DNA from: Lathyrus oleraceus
Lineage: Eukaryota > Streptophyta > Magnoliopsida > Fabales > Fabaceae
Length of the DNA: 64,000 bases
Direction: 5' to 3'
Assembly (NCBI RefSeq): GCF_024323335.1
Contig: NC_066581.1
Coordinates: forward strand, 458,759,197 to 458,823,196
Shown here: in pieces, positions 22,433 through 33,737 of the stretch
Numbering within the stretch: position 1 is the first letter of the stretch
Layout of the letters: every line of letters starts with the position of its first letter
Made by a program: the position numbers and the translations under genes
The notes under the pieces: generated by a model
Seen by the model: the letters and a program-made list of their open reading frames with translations, nothing else
What the model was told of the DNA's origin: nothing
Databases searched by the model: none

Positions 22433-25400
22433 ATGGATCAAGTTCAAGCAGAACTAGCAGTAATGAGGACCAACATGGCCCAATTCATGAGTATGATGCA
22501 AGGGGTAGTGCAAGGGCAAGAGGAACTTCGAGCCTTGGCCCAGAGACAAGAATTTATGATTCCCCCTGTCGGTCAGAATCCTCCAGAAGGAGCCCCTGTC
22601 GATGACGCTGCTGTTACCAACCCTGTCAACAACCATGCTACTGGTGACGAATTGCATGGTATTAGAATCAATGGACAACCCATCATTACAGAGGCTGCTA
22701 ATTCTCGAGCGGCACGTGTTCTAGTTCACCATCCTTCTCATTTGGTTGACAAGCAAGAAGATATGTTCACTATTCCCAATGATGATGATGAATTTGGAAA
22801 GACGGAAGAGAGAGAGATATAAAGGTTGACGCCCTTGCTGAAAAGATTCGCGCCATGGAGTGCCAGAATTCTTTGGGCTTTGATGTTACTAACATGGGTT
22901 TAGTTGATGGTTTGAGGATCCCGTACAAGTTCAAAGCGCCATCTTTCGACAAGTACAATGGCACTTCTTGTCCCCGAACTCATGTGCAAGCTTACTACCG
23001 GAAGATATCCGCTTATACTGATGATGAAAAAATGTGGATGTACTTTTTCCAAGATAACTTGTTTGGAGCATCTTTGGATTGGTACATGGACTTGAGAAAA
23101 GAATCTGTCAGAAGCTGGAGAGAGTTAGGTGAAGCTTTTCTGAGGCAGTACAAGCATAACATGGACATGGCTCCGAGCAGAACCCAGTTGCAGAGTTTAT
23201 TTCAAAAGACTGGTGAAAGTTTCAAGGAATACGCCCAGAGGTGGCGCGAGCTAGCTGCGAGAGTACAACCTCCGATGTTGGAGAGAGAATTGACTGATAT
23301 GTTCATTGGAACCCTGCAAGGTGTATTCATGGATCGTATGGGAAGTTGCCCATTTGGTAGTTTTTCGGATGTTGTCATTTGCGGAGAAAGAACTGAAAGT
23401 CTTATCAAAGCGGGAAAAATCCAAGACCCTGGTTCTTCAAGTTCTTCAAGTGCTAAGAAACCATTTTCAGGGGCACCCAGAAGGAGAGAGGGTGAGACAA
23501 ATGCTATATATAATCAGAGAAATGGAAACAGAGGACAACAATACCGTCAAGTTGCTGCTGTGACTATTCCAGCAACCCAACCTCAACAACCACAAAGAGG
23601 ACAACCACAATAATAGCAACGCCAATTCCAACCAAGACAAAGAATGCCAGATCGTCATTTTGATCCGTTGCCAATGACTTATGCTGAATTACTCCCTGAA
23701 CTGCTCAGGTTAAAGTTTGTTGAACTTCGCACTATGGCTCCATTAACAAGGATTCCCGCTGGTTATGATGCTAATGTCCCTTGTGATTTTCATTCTGGTG
23801 CGCCAGGGCACCACATCAAGAATTGTCAGGCTTTTCACCATAAAGTTCAGGATTTGATTGATGCCAAGACGATTAACTTTGCTCCTACTCCGAATATAGT
23901 GAATAATCCTATGCCTCAGCATGGAGGGCCCAGAGTAAATAGTGTGGAAGATGGGGAAAATTTGGACTTGGTAGTCGATGTTAATGACGTTCAGACTTCG
24001 TTGTTTGTGGTGAAGGAACGTCTGCTTAGAGGGGGAGTATTCCCGGGATGTGACAATAATTGTTCAGATTGTGGTAATCATGAAAACGGCTGTGTTAAAT
24101 TGAAAGAAGGTATCCAGGAATTGATGAATGAAGGTTATTTACAGTTTGATCGAGTGGTGAAAGACCGTGGAGAGGTATCGACTGTTACCATTTACTTTAC
24201 ACCGTCAGAAGGTCCTGTACGTGCTCCAAGAACTACTAGTGCGCCTGTGACTATTGGTACTCCTGTGACCGTAGCTGCGCCTGTGACCATATCTGCTCCG
24301 GTGACTGTCGGTGTTCCCGCGATTATTAATGCTCCAGTAACTATCAGTACTCCTACCACCATTGCTGCTTCTAGTGGAAGACTTTTTGAGAATAGTAGAG
24401 CAATTCCGTGGCAATATGACAATGCTTCTTGCAGAAATAGAAGACCTGAGAATCAGACCAGATCAGTAAATCAGACTCCAGTAACAGTTGGTTCGGCTGT
24501 GGGTAATGTGGGAGGACCCGGAGGATTTACGAGGAGTGGTCATTTGTTTGCACCACAGGTTCCGAAGGATAACAATGCTGAGGCTCTTGCTAGAACAAAA
24601 GGAAAACAAGTTATGGTTGAAGAAGAACCAGTGCGAAAGGAAGTGCCCGAGAATTCTTTTGAGAAGGACGTGGAGGAATTTATGAGAATTATCGAGAAGA
24701 GTGATTACAAGATCGTGGATCAGTTGAACCAGACACCGTCAAAAATCTCTATTCTCTCTCTGTTGATGTGTTCTGAGGCACATCGTAACGCCCTGTTGAA
24801 AATGTTGAATATGGCTTATGTGCCCTAAGAGATTTTTGTTAACCAGCTCGAAGGTGTTATTGCAAATGTTAACACGAGACATGGTTTGGGATTCACGGAT
24901 CTAGAATTGACACCTGAGGGTCGCAATCACAATAGAGCTCTACATATCACGATGGAATGCAAAGGCGCGGTTTTGTCGCATGTTTTGGTTGATACCGGTT
25001 CTTCTTTAAATGTGCTGCCCAAAAAGGCTCTGAGTAAGCTTGATGTCGAAGGGGTTGTTCTCATACCAAGTAATCTTGTTGTCCGTGCTTTTGATGGATC
25101 CAAGCGATCGGTTTGTGGTGAAGTCACGTTGCCTGTGAAGATCGGCCCAGAAGTGTTTAATATTGTCTTCTATGTGATGGATATTCGACCAGCATATATT
25201 TGTCTGTTGGGGCGCCCCTGGATACACGGAGCCGGAGCAGTTTCTTCGACTCTCCACCAAAAGCTAAAATATGTGTGGGATGGTCAAGTTGTGACCGTGT
25301 GTGGCGAAAAGGACATCTTTGTGAGCCATTTATCCTCCTTCAAATATGTGGAGATGGATGGCGAAATTCATGAAACGCTATGTCAAGCTTTTGAGACTGT

Positions 25401-25775
25401 CAGTATTGAGAAGGTGGCTTTTGTTGAATAGAAGAAACCAGGTACCTCGATTGTGTCCTATAAACAAGCTCTAGAGGTCATTCATTCAGGTAAAGCGGAA
25501 GGCTGGGGCAAGGTGATTGATGTGCCCGTAAAAGAAGACTTGTTTGGCATTGGTTGTCATCCTTTTCAATTATCAGAGCAGGGTGTCCAGAACCAGAAAG
25601 GGCCGTGTACTTTCACTAGTGCTGGATTGATGAATCACGGGGATGTCTTTGCAACAGGCAATGAAGACGGTGACAGTGATTGTGATATGGATAATTGGGT
25701 GCGCCCGTGTGCTCCAGGGGAGAAGATCAACAACTGGACTGCTGAAGAAATAGTCCAAGTTACTCTTCAGACAAA
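22433..25775 (+). pseudogene. gag-pro: Ogre-C gag-pro
   Basis: The frame opens at MDQVQAELAVMRTNM, a short N-terminal coiled coil. A frameshift lies between about 22790 and 22822. The capsid-like gag domain follows (SLDWYMDLRKE, AFLRQYKHNMDMAPSR, FKEYAQRWRELAARV), then a Q-rich linker with stops at 23611 and 23614. A zinc-knuckle-like motif C-x2-H-x5-H-x4-C lies near 23790, then a second Cys cluster, a seven-unit hexapeptide repeat at 24238-24363, and a stop at 24826. The protease has an intact D-T-G-S (24991-24999), unlike Ogre-A and B. A last stop is at 25429. The frame ends at the splice donor 25776 where TAA overlaps GTAATT. Confidence 0.9.
24238..24363 (+). repeat. In-frame 18-bp repeat coding for (x-x-P-V-T-I)7
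   Basis: Seven consecutive hexapeptides follow one another: SAPVTI, GTPVTV, AAPVTI, SAPVTV, GVPAII, NAPVTI, STPTTI. The units are diverged at codon level but keep P-V-T. The block lies in the linker between the gag Cys cluster and the protease and has no counterpart in Ogre-A or B. Confidence 0.85.
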
Positions 25776-26065
25776 GTAATTTTCTTTTGTTTTTCATTTT
25801 GCATGAAAGCCCTACGCTCTGCCCAAGGCGTAGTGGTTCATTGTAAGGCCACATCATGTTTTGAATTTTCAATGATTATCATCAATAAAGGACGTTTTGC
25901 AATCAAATTTGTGCTCACTGTCTTTCTGTTTTTACTTTCATTTTCAAAACAATAAAAATGGCAATGTTTTTTTTTGTTTTTTGTGACTTTCTTGAACTCT
26001 TTTCTAAAATAAAGCATGAAACATCATTCGTGCAAAATTGATCTTGCGGATTCCATAAAAAACAG
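25776..26065 (+). other. Candidate Ogre-C intron (290 nt) between pro and RT
   Basis: The donor GTAATT overlaps the gag-pro stop TAA (25777-25779). The acceptor AAAAAACAG ends at 26065. Joining keeps the frame in phase 2, as in Ogre-A and B. The interior is T-rich and non-coding. Another AG at 26080-26081 would break the frame, which favours 26065. Confidence 0.75.
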
Positions 26066-29000
26066 TTCTGTTATGGCTCAGTATGACTTTGATAATCCCA
26101 TTTACCAAGCCGAAGAGGAGAGTGAAGAAGATTGTGAACTCCCCAAAGAATTGGCCAGACTATTGAAACAGGAGGAAAGGGTCATTCAACCTCATCAGGA
26201 AGAGTTGGAAGTCATTAACCTTGGTACTGAGGACGCAAAGAAAGAGATCAAGATATGGGCTTCTTTAGAGGAAAAGGTCAAGAGAGGGCTGATTGAAATG
26301 CTGCGAGAATACGTCGATGTCTTTGCATGGTCGTATCAAGATATGCCGGGTTTGGATACATATATTGTGGTGCACAGGCTACCTCTCTGAGAAGATTGTC
26401 CTTCGGTAAAGCAGAAGCTTCGCAGAACTAGTCCTGATATGGCTGTCAAGATCAAAGAGGAGGTTCAGAAACAGTTGGATGCAGGTTTTCTAGCAGTTAC
26501 CATTTATCCCTCTTGGGTGGCCAACATCGTACCCGTGCCGAAGAAGGATGGTAAAGTCAGGATGTGTGTCGATTACCGAGATTTAAACAGAGCCAGTCCG
26601 AAAGATGACTTCCCATTACCTCACATTGATGTATTGGTCGATAACACTGCTCAGTCCTCGGTTTTCTCTTTCATGGATGGATTTTCTGGCTATAATCAGA
26701 TCAAGATGGCGCCAGAAGACATGGAGAAGACGACATTCATTACACCTTGGGGCACGTTTTGTTATAAGGTAATGCCATTTGGGTTGAAGAACGTCAGTGC
26801 TACCTACCAAAGAGCTATGACGACTCTCTTTCATGACATGATGCACAAAGAAATTGAAGTGTACGTGGATGATATGATTGCGAAGTCTCAGATAGAAGAG
26901 GAGCATTTGGTAAACTTGCAAAAGTTGTTCGAAAGATTGAGAAAGTTCAAACTGAGGCTGAATCCAAACAAGTGTACGTTTGGAATGAGATCTGGAAAGC
27001 TGTTAGGTTTCATTGTCAGTAAGAAAGGGATTGAGGTTGATCCAGCGAAAGTAAAAGCTATTCAAGAAATGCCTGAACTAAGAACGGAAAAGCAGGTTCG
27101 TGGGTTTTTAGGGAGGATGAACTACATTGCACGGTTCATATCTCACCTAACAGCTACGTGCGAACCGATATTTAAATTGCTAAGAAAAGATCAAGCAATC
27201 AGGTGGAACAATGATTGTCAAAAAGCTTTTGATAAGATACAAGAATATTTGCAGAAACCTCCAATTCTTATACCTCTAGTTCCTGGGAGGCCCCTGATAA
27301 TGTACCTTTCAGTAACAGAGAATTCGATGGGGTGTGTATTGGGACAGCATGATGAGTCTGGTCGAAAAGAGCATGCAATATACTACCTTAGCAAAAAGTT
27401 TACCGATTGTGAAACAAGATATTCACTGCTCGAGAAAACTTGCTGCGCTTTGGCATGGGCTGCTAACCGACTAAGACAGTATATGTTGAACCATACTACC
27501 TTGTTGATTTCTAAGATGGACCCAGTGAAGTATATCTTTGAAAATCCGGCTCTTACCGGACGAGTGGCTCGTTGGCAGATGATTTTGACAGAGTATGATA
27601 TCCAGTACACGTCGCAAAAGGCCATCAAGGGTAGTATTCTGTCTGATTACCTTGCCGAGCAACCAATTGATGACTATCAGCCGATGATGTTTGAATTCCC
27701 CGATGAAGATATCATGTACTTAAAGATGAAAGATTGTGAGGAGCCTCTTGTCGAGGAAGGACCGGATCCCGATGACAAGTGGACACTGATGTTTGATGGG
27801 GCGGTAAATGTGAATGGAAATGGTGTTGGGGCAGTACTCATTAATCCTAAAGGTGCACACATACCTTTTTCCGCCAGATTGACTTTTGAAGTAACCAACA
27901 ACGAAGCTGAGTACGAGGCCTGTATCATGGGGATTGAGGAAGCCATCGACCTAAGGATCAAAACTATGGACATTTATGGAGATTCTGCTCTAGTGATTAC
28001 CCAAGTCAATGGAGACTGGGATACTCATCAGCCGCATTTGATTCCTTATAGAGATTACACCAGAAGGATCCTGACTTTCTTCAAGACAGTAAAGTTGTAT
28101 CATGTACCCCGAGATGAAAATCAAATGGCTGATGCCTTAGCCACATTGTCTTTCATGATTAAAGTCCATTGGCAGAATCATGTGCCACACGTTGCTGTGA
28201 ATCGACTCGAGAGGCCTGCGTATGTGTTTGCAGCCGAGTCTGTTATTGATGAGAAGCCGTGGTTTTATGATATTAAGAATTTCCTCAAAAGCCAAGAGTA
28301 TCCTGAAGGAGCGTCAAAGAATGACAAGAAGACACTGAGAAGGCTAGCTGGAAACTTTTACTTGAACAAGGATGATGTGTTGTACAAGAGAAACTTTGAC
28401 ATGGTTCTGCTCAGATGCGTGGTTAGATACGAAGCAGACATGTTAATGCAGGAAGTACACGAGGGAACTTTCGGTACCCATGCTGGTGGTCATGCAATGG
28501 CCAAGAAGTTGTTAAGAGCCGATTAATACTGGATAACCATGGAATCTGATTGTTTCAAATACGCTCGGAAGTGCCACAAATGTCAGATCTATGCAGATAA
28601 AGTGCATGTACCACCAAACCCTCTGAATATTATGAATTCTCCTTGGCCATTCGCGATGTGGGGCATCTATATGATTGGAAAGATTGAACCTACTGCTTCT
28701 AATGGACATCGCTTCATCCTAGTCGCGATTGATTACTTTACCAAGTGGGTGGAAGCAGATTCCTATGCCAATGTTACCAGACAAGTGGTTGCTCGATTCA
28801 TTAAGAAAGAAATTATCTGTCGTTATGGGGTTCCTGAGAGAATCATCACTGATAATGGTTCGAATCTCAATAACAAGATGATGAAAGAGCTTTGCAAAGA
28901 CTTTAAGATCGAACACCACAATTCTTCTCCTTACAGACCAAAGATGAATGGTGCTGTATAGGCGGAAAACAAGAACATTAAGAAGATTGTGCAAAAGATG

Positions 29001-29510
29001 GTTGTGACGTACAAGGATTGGCATGAGATGTTGCCTTTCGCTTTGCATGGGTATCGTACCTCAGTACGTACGTCAACCGGGGCAACTCCGTTTTCACTTG
29101 TGTATGGCATGGAGGCAGTCTTGCTAGTAGAAGTTGAAATCCCTTCTTTGAGGGTGATGATGGATGTAAAACTTGACGAGGCTGAGTGGGTTCAAGCCAG
29201 GTTTGATGAGTTAAATTTAATTGAGGAAAAGCGATTAGCAGCTGTGTGCCATGGACAACTATATCAGAGAAGGATAAAGAAAGCCTTTGATCAGAAAGTG
29301 CGTCCTCGAAGCTATCAAATAGGTGATTTGGTTTTGAAGAGGATTCTTCCTCCCGGTATAGATAACAGGGGCAAGTGGACTCCGAATTATGAAGGTCAAT
29401 ATGTTGTTAAAAAGGTCTTTTCTGGTGGAGCCTTGATGCTTACAACTATGGATGATGAAGATTTTCCGTCCCCTGTGAATTCAGATGTAGTCAAAAAATA
29501 CTTCGCATAA
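26066..29510 (+). pseudogene. pol: Ogre-C reverse transcriptase / RNase H / integrase
   Basis: One frame with stops at 26388, 28524 and 28959. The order is linker, RT (YVDD at 26862-26873), gypsy RNase H (KKFTDCETRYSLLEKTCCALAW), second RNase H (MFDGAVNVNGNGVGAVLINP) and integrase. The integrase is damaged at its catalytic centre: the first Asp is Tyr (28668-28670, GIYMIG) and the codon of the catalytic Glu is a TAG (28959-28961). The second Asp is kept (ITDNGSN). The protein ends VVKKYFA at the expected place. RT itself looks complete after 26388. Confidence 0.93.
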
Positions 29511-29550
29511 ACTGACCCGCTGGACAAAAAAAAGTCCATGCAAAAAAGGG

Positions 29551-29725
29551 CATCCTGGCGAACCAAGAGAAAAAGAAAAGAAAAAGGTTCGGGCAAAAGT
29601 TAGGGATAAAGAATAAAAATAATATGTACACCCGGTAAGTCGAAAACCTGCAAAGGCGGCTTAGGCAAAAATGGGTATCCCGGTGGATTGGAAACCTGAA
29701 AAGGCGGTCCAGGCAAAAGAGGGAT
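29551..29725 (+). ncRNA. Tandem GNRA-capped hairpin units, Ogre-C copy
   Basis: Starting 41 nt after the integrase stop are three units. Unit 2 (29630-29676) has outer stem ACCCG/UGGGU, middle stem UAAGUCG/CGGCUUA, an A4 bulge and inner stem CCU-GCAA-AGG. Unit 3 (29677-29725) has outer stem AUCCC/GGGAU, middle stem UGGAUUG/CGGUCCA with two wobbles, and inner CCU-GAAA-AGG. Unit 1 (29552-29607) has AUCC/GGGAU and CGAACC/GGUUCG with an A-rich loop. Units end AGGCAAAA or GGGCAAAA. The stems differ in sequence from those of Ogre-A and B but still pair. Confidence 0.65.
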
Positions 29726-30860
29726 TAAAGCGAAGACTACAGTCTGAGTTATCTGTACTTTATCGCGTTTCAGTGTCTACCATCTAGAAGGATATGGTCG
29801 GTCCAATCACTCTTCTCAGAAAGCGAAGAATTTGGGGGAAAGTGAAGATCTATGAGTTATAACAAAATTGGAAAATAGTGGAATGCCGTGTTCGCATTGC
29901 AAATAGGATAGTTTATTTTCTCTTTTGGCGCAATTACCTCTTCCTAGGAATTGCTTCCTGATGTATTTGCCTTTATAGGCCATTTTCAATCAATAAAAGT
30001 CGTTATTCAGTCAAATTGCTCTCTTGTTTTTTTATTCTACTATTTTGCTTACAAAAAAACGTCCGAATTTTTGATAAACATTGCATCTAAAAACATGAAG
30101 GCTAAACAATGACGTACGGAAAGATAAAACATCTGAAAATCATTTTGAATGTTGAGTACACTTGAGTATATTTTGTCCATACGATCCCCTGGGGCATGTA
30201 TGTCCTTCCGTTTTGCAGATTACTATCTTTGATTGATGGCTAAAGCAGATGAGCCAAAGTTTGTTCGAAGGAAGACCCTGTTGTTTCAACACTGTCCAGT
30301 CGTGTAAGAAGTTGGGCCGTCTAAGTCGAGTTCAGAATTTGATTCCCCAGCATGGTTGAGAGGTTGGTGTTTTCCCAACAAGTGACTCCCCAGTTGAGTT
30401 GGTTTCTCTACCGTTCCGAGAATGGTATCCTCAGTAGAATTGTTGTATGTCCCCACAGAGTTGGAGGATCGAATCAGAAATTGTGTGCTCAGTAAAGTGA
30501 TCATTTGCTTTCCCAGCAGGAGTTTTCCTCCCTTTGCATCTTGCATGTAGTAATCATCATTTGCATTCGCATTCTCAAATCGCGTAGCATTTCCATTCAG
30601 TGTGGAGCATTACGCCATAGAAAACTCAAACATATGCATACATGTATTAAACCAGATTGGATCATATCTCCGGAAGAGACGAATCATTTTTCAACATCAG
30701 TGTATCACATTTGCAGCAGTTGCTCTTGGCAACATTCAGAATCGATAATCCCAGTGAGATTTATTTTCTCACCAGTCCGTGAAAGGAAAGTTTGATTCTC
30801 TTCCGATCTAGTCACCAATAAGTGTCTGCCTTACTTTGACATATGTAAATATCATCCTTG

Positions 30861-31687
30861 CGATACCGGTAAGTGTCGTGTTGATCCCCGTAAATGTATG
30901 TGCTTTTCTTTGATGTCGGTAAACATCATCTTTCGATGTTGGTAAATGTAGAATTCCAATCGTTGGCCATCAGTAAATGGCATGTCTCTCACGGTGTCTA
31001 CAAAAAAATCGTTCTGTCAACACCCGTGTGTGTCCTTTCCCTTTTTGGTGTCGGTAAACATCATTGGTTCGATGTCAGTAAACATCAGCCGCTTGTTAAC
31101 CATCGGTAAATGGTTTGGTCGTTTAAGATTCCCCAGCAGATTCACTATCCGTAAATATCGAGTGTTTCATTTTCGCCATCGGTAAATGGTTTCGTTTCAT
31201 AAGTGTATTCTTTCTTTGACATCGGTAAATGTCTGGTCTTGTTTCACTTATAAACATCCTTGTTCGATGTCGGTAAACATCGAGTTCCTTCCCAGTAATC
31301 GGTAAATGTCTGGTCTTGTTTCACTTATAAACATCCTTGTTCGATGTCGGTAAACATCGAGTTCCTTCCCAGTCATCGGTAAATGCCTGGTCGTGTAGCG
31401 CTTTCTTTGACATCGGTAAATGTCTGGTCTTGTTTCACTTATAAACATCCTTGTTCGATGTCGGTAAACATCGAGTTCCATCCCAGTCATCGGTAAATGT
31501 CTGGTCTTGTTTCACTTATAAACATCCTTGTTCGATGTCGGTAAACATCGAGTTCCTTCCTAGTCATCGGTAAATGTCTGGTTGTGTAGCGCTTTCTTTG
31601 ACATCGGTAAATGTCTTGTCTTGTTTCACTTGCTCCTCCCCAGTGAAGTCACCATCGGTAAATGACCTCGCTTTCTTTGATATCGGT
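30861..31687 (+). repeat. Array of mini-hairpins with CGGTAA loop
   Basis: The hexamer CGGTAA (sometimes CAGTAA) recurs, flanked by inverted repeats of different sequence: CGATAC/GTGTCG at 30861-30878, TGATGT/ACATCA at 30911-30928, GCCAT/ATGGC at 30966-30981, TGGTGT/ACATCA at 31046-31063, AACCAT/ATGGTT at 31098-31115, GACAT/ATGTC at 31218-31233 and TCGATGT/ACATCGA at 31264-31283. Stems change together while the loop stays. Confidence 0.8.
31231..31652 (+). repeat. 77-bp tandem repeats with 37-bp spacers
   Basis: GTCTGGTCTTG-type starts lie at 31231, 31308, 31385 (variant), 31422, 31499, 31576 and 31613. Spacings are 77, 77, 37, 77, 77 and 37, so a higher-order pattern of two 77-bp units plus one 37-bp piece is repeated. 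Units are almost identical, so amplification was recent. Confidence 0.9.
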
Positions 31688-33732
31688 AAAATGGGTTGCC
31701 TAGCGAGTCCCAAGAAAAGCCACCAGAATCACCTTCTCTCAGAGGAATTTCCTGAACGGTCATGCTTGCTAGACGAAGCCCACGCGTTTTGAAAAAAAAA
31801 ACGAAATATATATATAAAAAAAAAACGAAAAAAAAAAAAAAAACAAAAAAAAAAACGAAAAAAAAATAATAATAATAAAAAAAAATATAATAGAAAAATC
31901 TTGGACTTGGACCTCTCTCATTTGAGCCCACAAAACCACGAAAATCAGGTTATAAATTCTAAAAAAAATTCAGTGGAAAAAACCCTAGAGAGATTCTAAC
32001 TAATTCAGAGCAACCTCCAGAGACTGAAGGGAACTCATCTGCAAAGAACCAATTCCCTCTCATATAAACCCTAAGATTGTTCTGCAAAGCCAACGGTGCA
32101 ATTCAATTTCAATCGATCTCTCCAATCAGTAGGTATGTCATGTCTTGATGTGTGGATCCTTACCCCTGACTTTGAGTTTTGATACCCTTTTAATGCATTT
32201 GTTTGACAAGAGGTTTAGGCCTCCTATCCTTGGTTGCTTTTTGTGAGCTTTTTGTGAACTTTAATAGCATGAATCATGTGGTTACATTTTGATTCTCTTA
32301 TTCGGTGCAACTCTTGATTGCACCCCACCTTGTTATTCTAACCTGTTTGTCGAGTTTTTGTTGTGAGGACTCACATGAACCTTGAAGAGATAGCTTGCTT
32401 GGTACTCCCCTTTATTTGTGGGATACCATTTGGAGATTTATTCTAATTGCTTTGCTGACTTGTTTTCTTTGATGGTGCTAGCCTGAGAGATCACTGGGTT
32501 TCTTATTTCTTTAGTTATTGTTACTTCGGACCTTTGTCCGTGTGGTAGATCTCTTGATCCCTTTTACATCTTTTCCCATATTTTACCGCTTTCTTAGCTG
32601 GAAGACCTCAATAGGAGGCAATGTTTTTGTGTGTTTACTTTTGTGCCTAAAGACCTCTAAGAAGAGGCACCAGTGCTAAAGACCTCCATGAAGAGGCAAT
32701 TGACGGATAAAAGGGATTAGTAGTCAATCCCCCGTTATTCAGTGTGTCGTTCTTTATGCTCACACTACGTGTCGACGCTTCAGAACAAAAGCCCAAGATC
32801 TTTTGTCCGGTCAGCCAGTGGAGAGGGTTCCACCTTTCTGAATCACCATTTTTTGTCATGAGCTCACCCTGTCCAAGGTTAAGAGCTATGAGGTCTTATC
32901 CTCATTACCCTTTTGATCTGCTCACCCTAACGTTCAATGTCAGTGGTTAAGAGCCCATTTGATTACCTTTCCATGGCTTGTTTGTCGAGGTTGATATGAC
33001 CCCTCTTGACTAAAGCCCTACCCACGTATGTTTGAGCCCCCTTGTTGGCGTGTTTACTTTATGTATGTTTGTTTTGTATGGTGTGATCGTCTCCCCATAG
33101 GATTGCTAGGCTTCGTATAGTCTCTCGTTTGCATGTCAATTAAGGTAGCATGGTTCCTTCGTCTAGGACTTCCTTTTTGCATGAGCATTCCTAAAACAAA
33201 CAAACTCATTGATTTTTCTTCTCCTAAGAACACGTTAACTCCTTCTACTACAGGTGAGTAAGTCTCCAAAGGTCGAGCATCCGGTAGATTGTGTAGTAAC
33301 GTCATTCATCACAAAAAATAAACACATAGGTTAGCCGAGCTACGATGCTCTGATTCTCAATCCTTCTTGAGATACGTATGCAGCAGGGTAGGGCTTGTGC
33401 GAGCAATAACTCTTTCTTTTCCCTACTTTGATTTTCTCTCTTTTGCATTGCATATAAGACTTTTTATACACACACTTTAGACATAAATAGCAATCGTGGA
33501 TCCTGTGGAGTACCACAGACGTGAAGGGGTGCGATAACCTTCCCTTCACGTAACCGGCCCCCTTACTCAGTTTTCTTTGGTTCGAGACTTTGTTTTATCC
33601 GTTCCCTCTTGGTTATGCAGTACTACCTTTCCCTCCTCTTGGGATAAAAGTACATAGATGGCGACTCTACTCTTTTTCCTCGCCACCTCTTTTCGCGTTT
33701 GTACTTGGATTCGGGAACTCCGGGGAGCGACA
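31688..33732 (+). repeat. 3' LTR of Ogre-C, lacking its first 326 bp
   Basis: The homology to the 5' LTR begins at AAAATGGG (31688, matching 17561) and runs to GGGAGCGACA at 33732. Bases matching 17235-17560 and the polypurine tract are absent, and the array ATCGGTAAA runs directly into the LTR. Confidence 0.93.
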
Positions 33733-33737
33733 GGTGG
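33733..33737. repeat. Target site duplication GGTGG, right copy (Ogre-C)
   Basis: Exact repeat of 17230-17234; ORF1 of Ogre-B resumes at 33738. Confidence 0.95.

Larger units (their letters stand above)
29726..31687 (+). other. 3' UTR of Ogre-C, no gene
   Basis: Nearly 2 kb without a credible gene. The first half carries scattered CCCCAGyrGAGT-like motifs (for example 30388, 30448, 31628). The second half is the CGGTAA hairpin array. The polypurine tract expected before the LTR is missing because of the deletion at 31688. Confidence 0.8.
17235..33732 (+). mobile_element. Ogre-C, Tat/Ogre element of a second family (16.5 kb)
   Basis: It is bounded by TGTAGCACC and GGGAGCGACA and flanked by GGTGG. 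Compared with Ogre-A and B it has shorter LTRs (2.36 kb), a closer match to the tRNA-Arg primer and diverged proteins. It shares ORF1, gag-pro, intron, dual RNase H pol and repeat-rich 3' UTR. Its 3' LTR lost the first 326 bp together with the polypurine tract. ORF1 and gag each have a frameshift, and stops occur in all units. It is younger than Ogre-B because it sits inside it. Confidence 0.96.

Noticed and set aside
26080..26081. Alternative splice acceptor for the Ogre-C intron
   Set aside because: Using it would put RT out of frame; 26065 keeps the frame as in A and B.
31231..31652. CRISPR-like direct repeats with spacers
   Set aside because: Repeat and spacer are both repeated, the context is a plant retrotransposon 3' UTR, and no cas genes exist.
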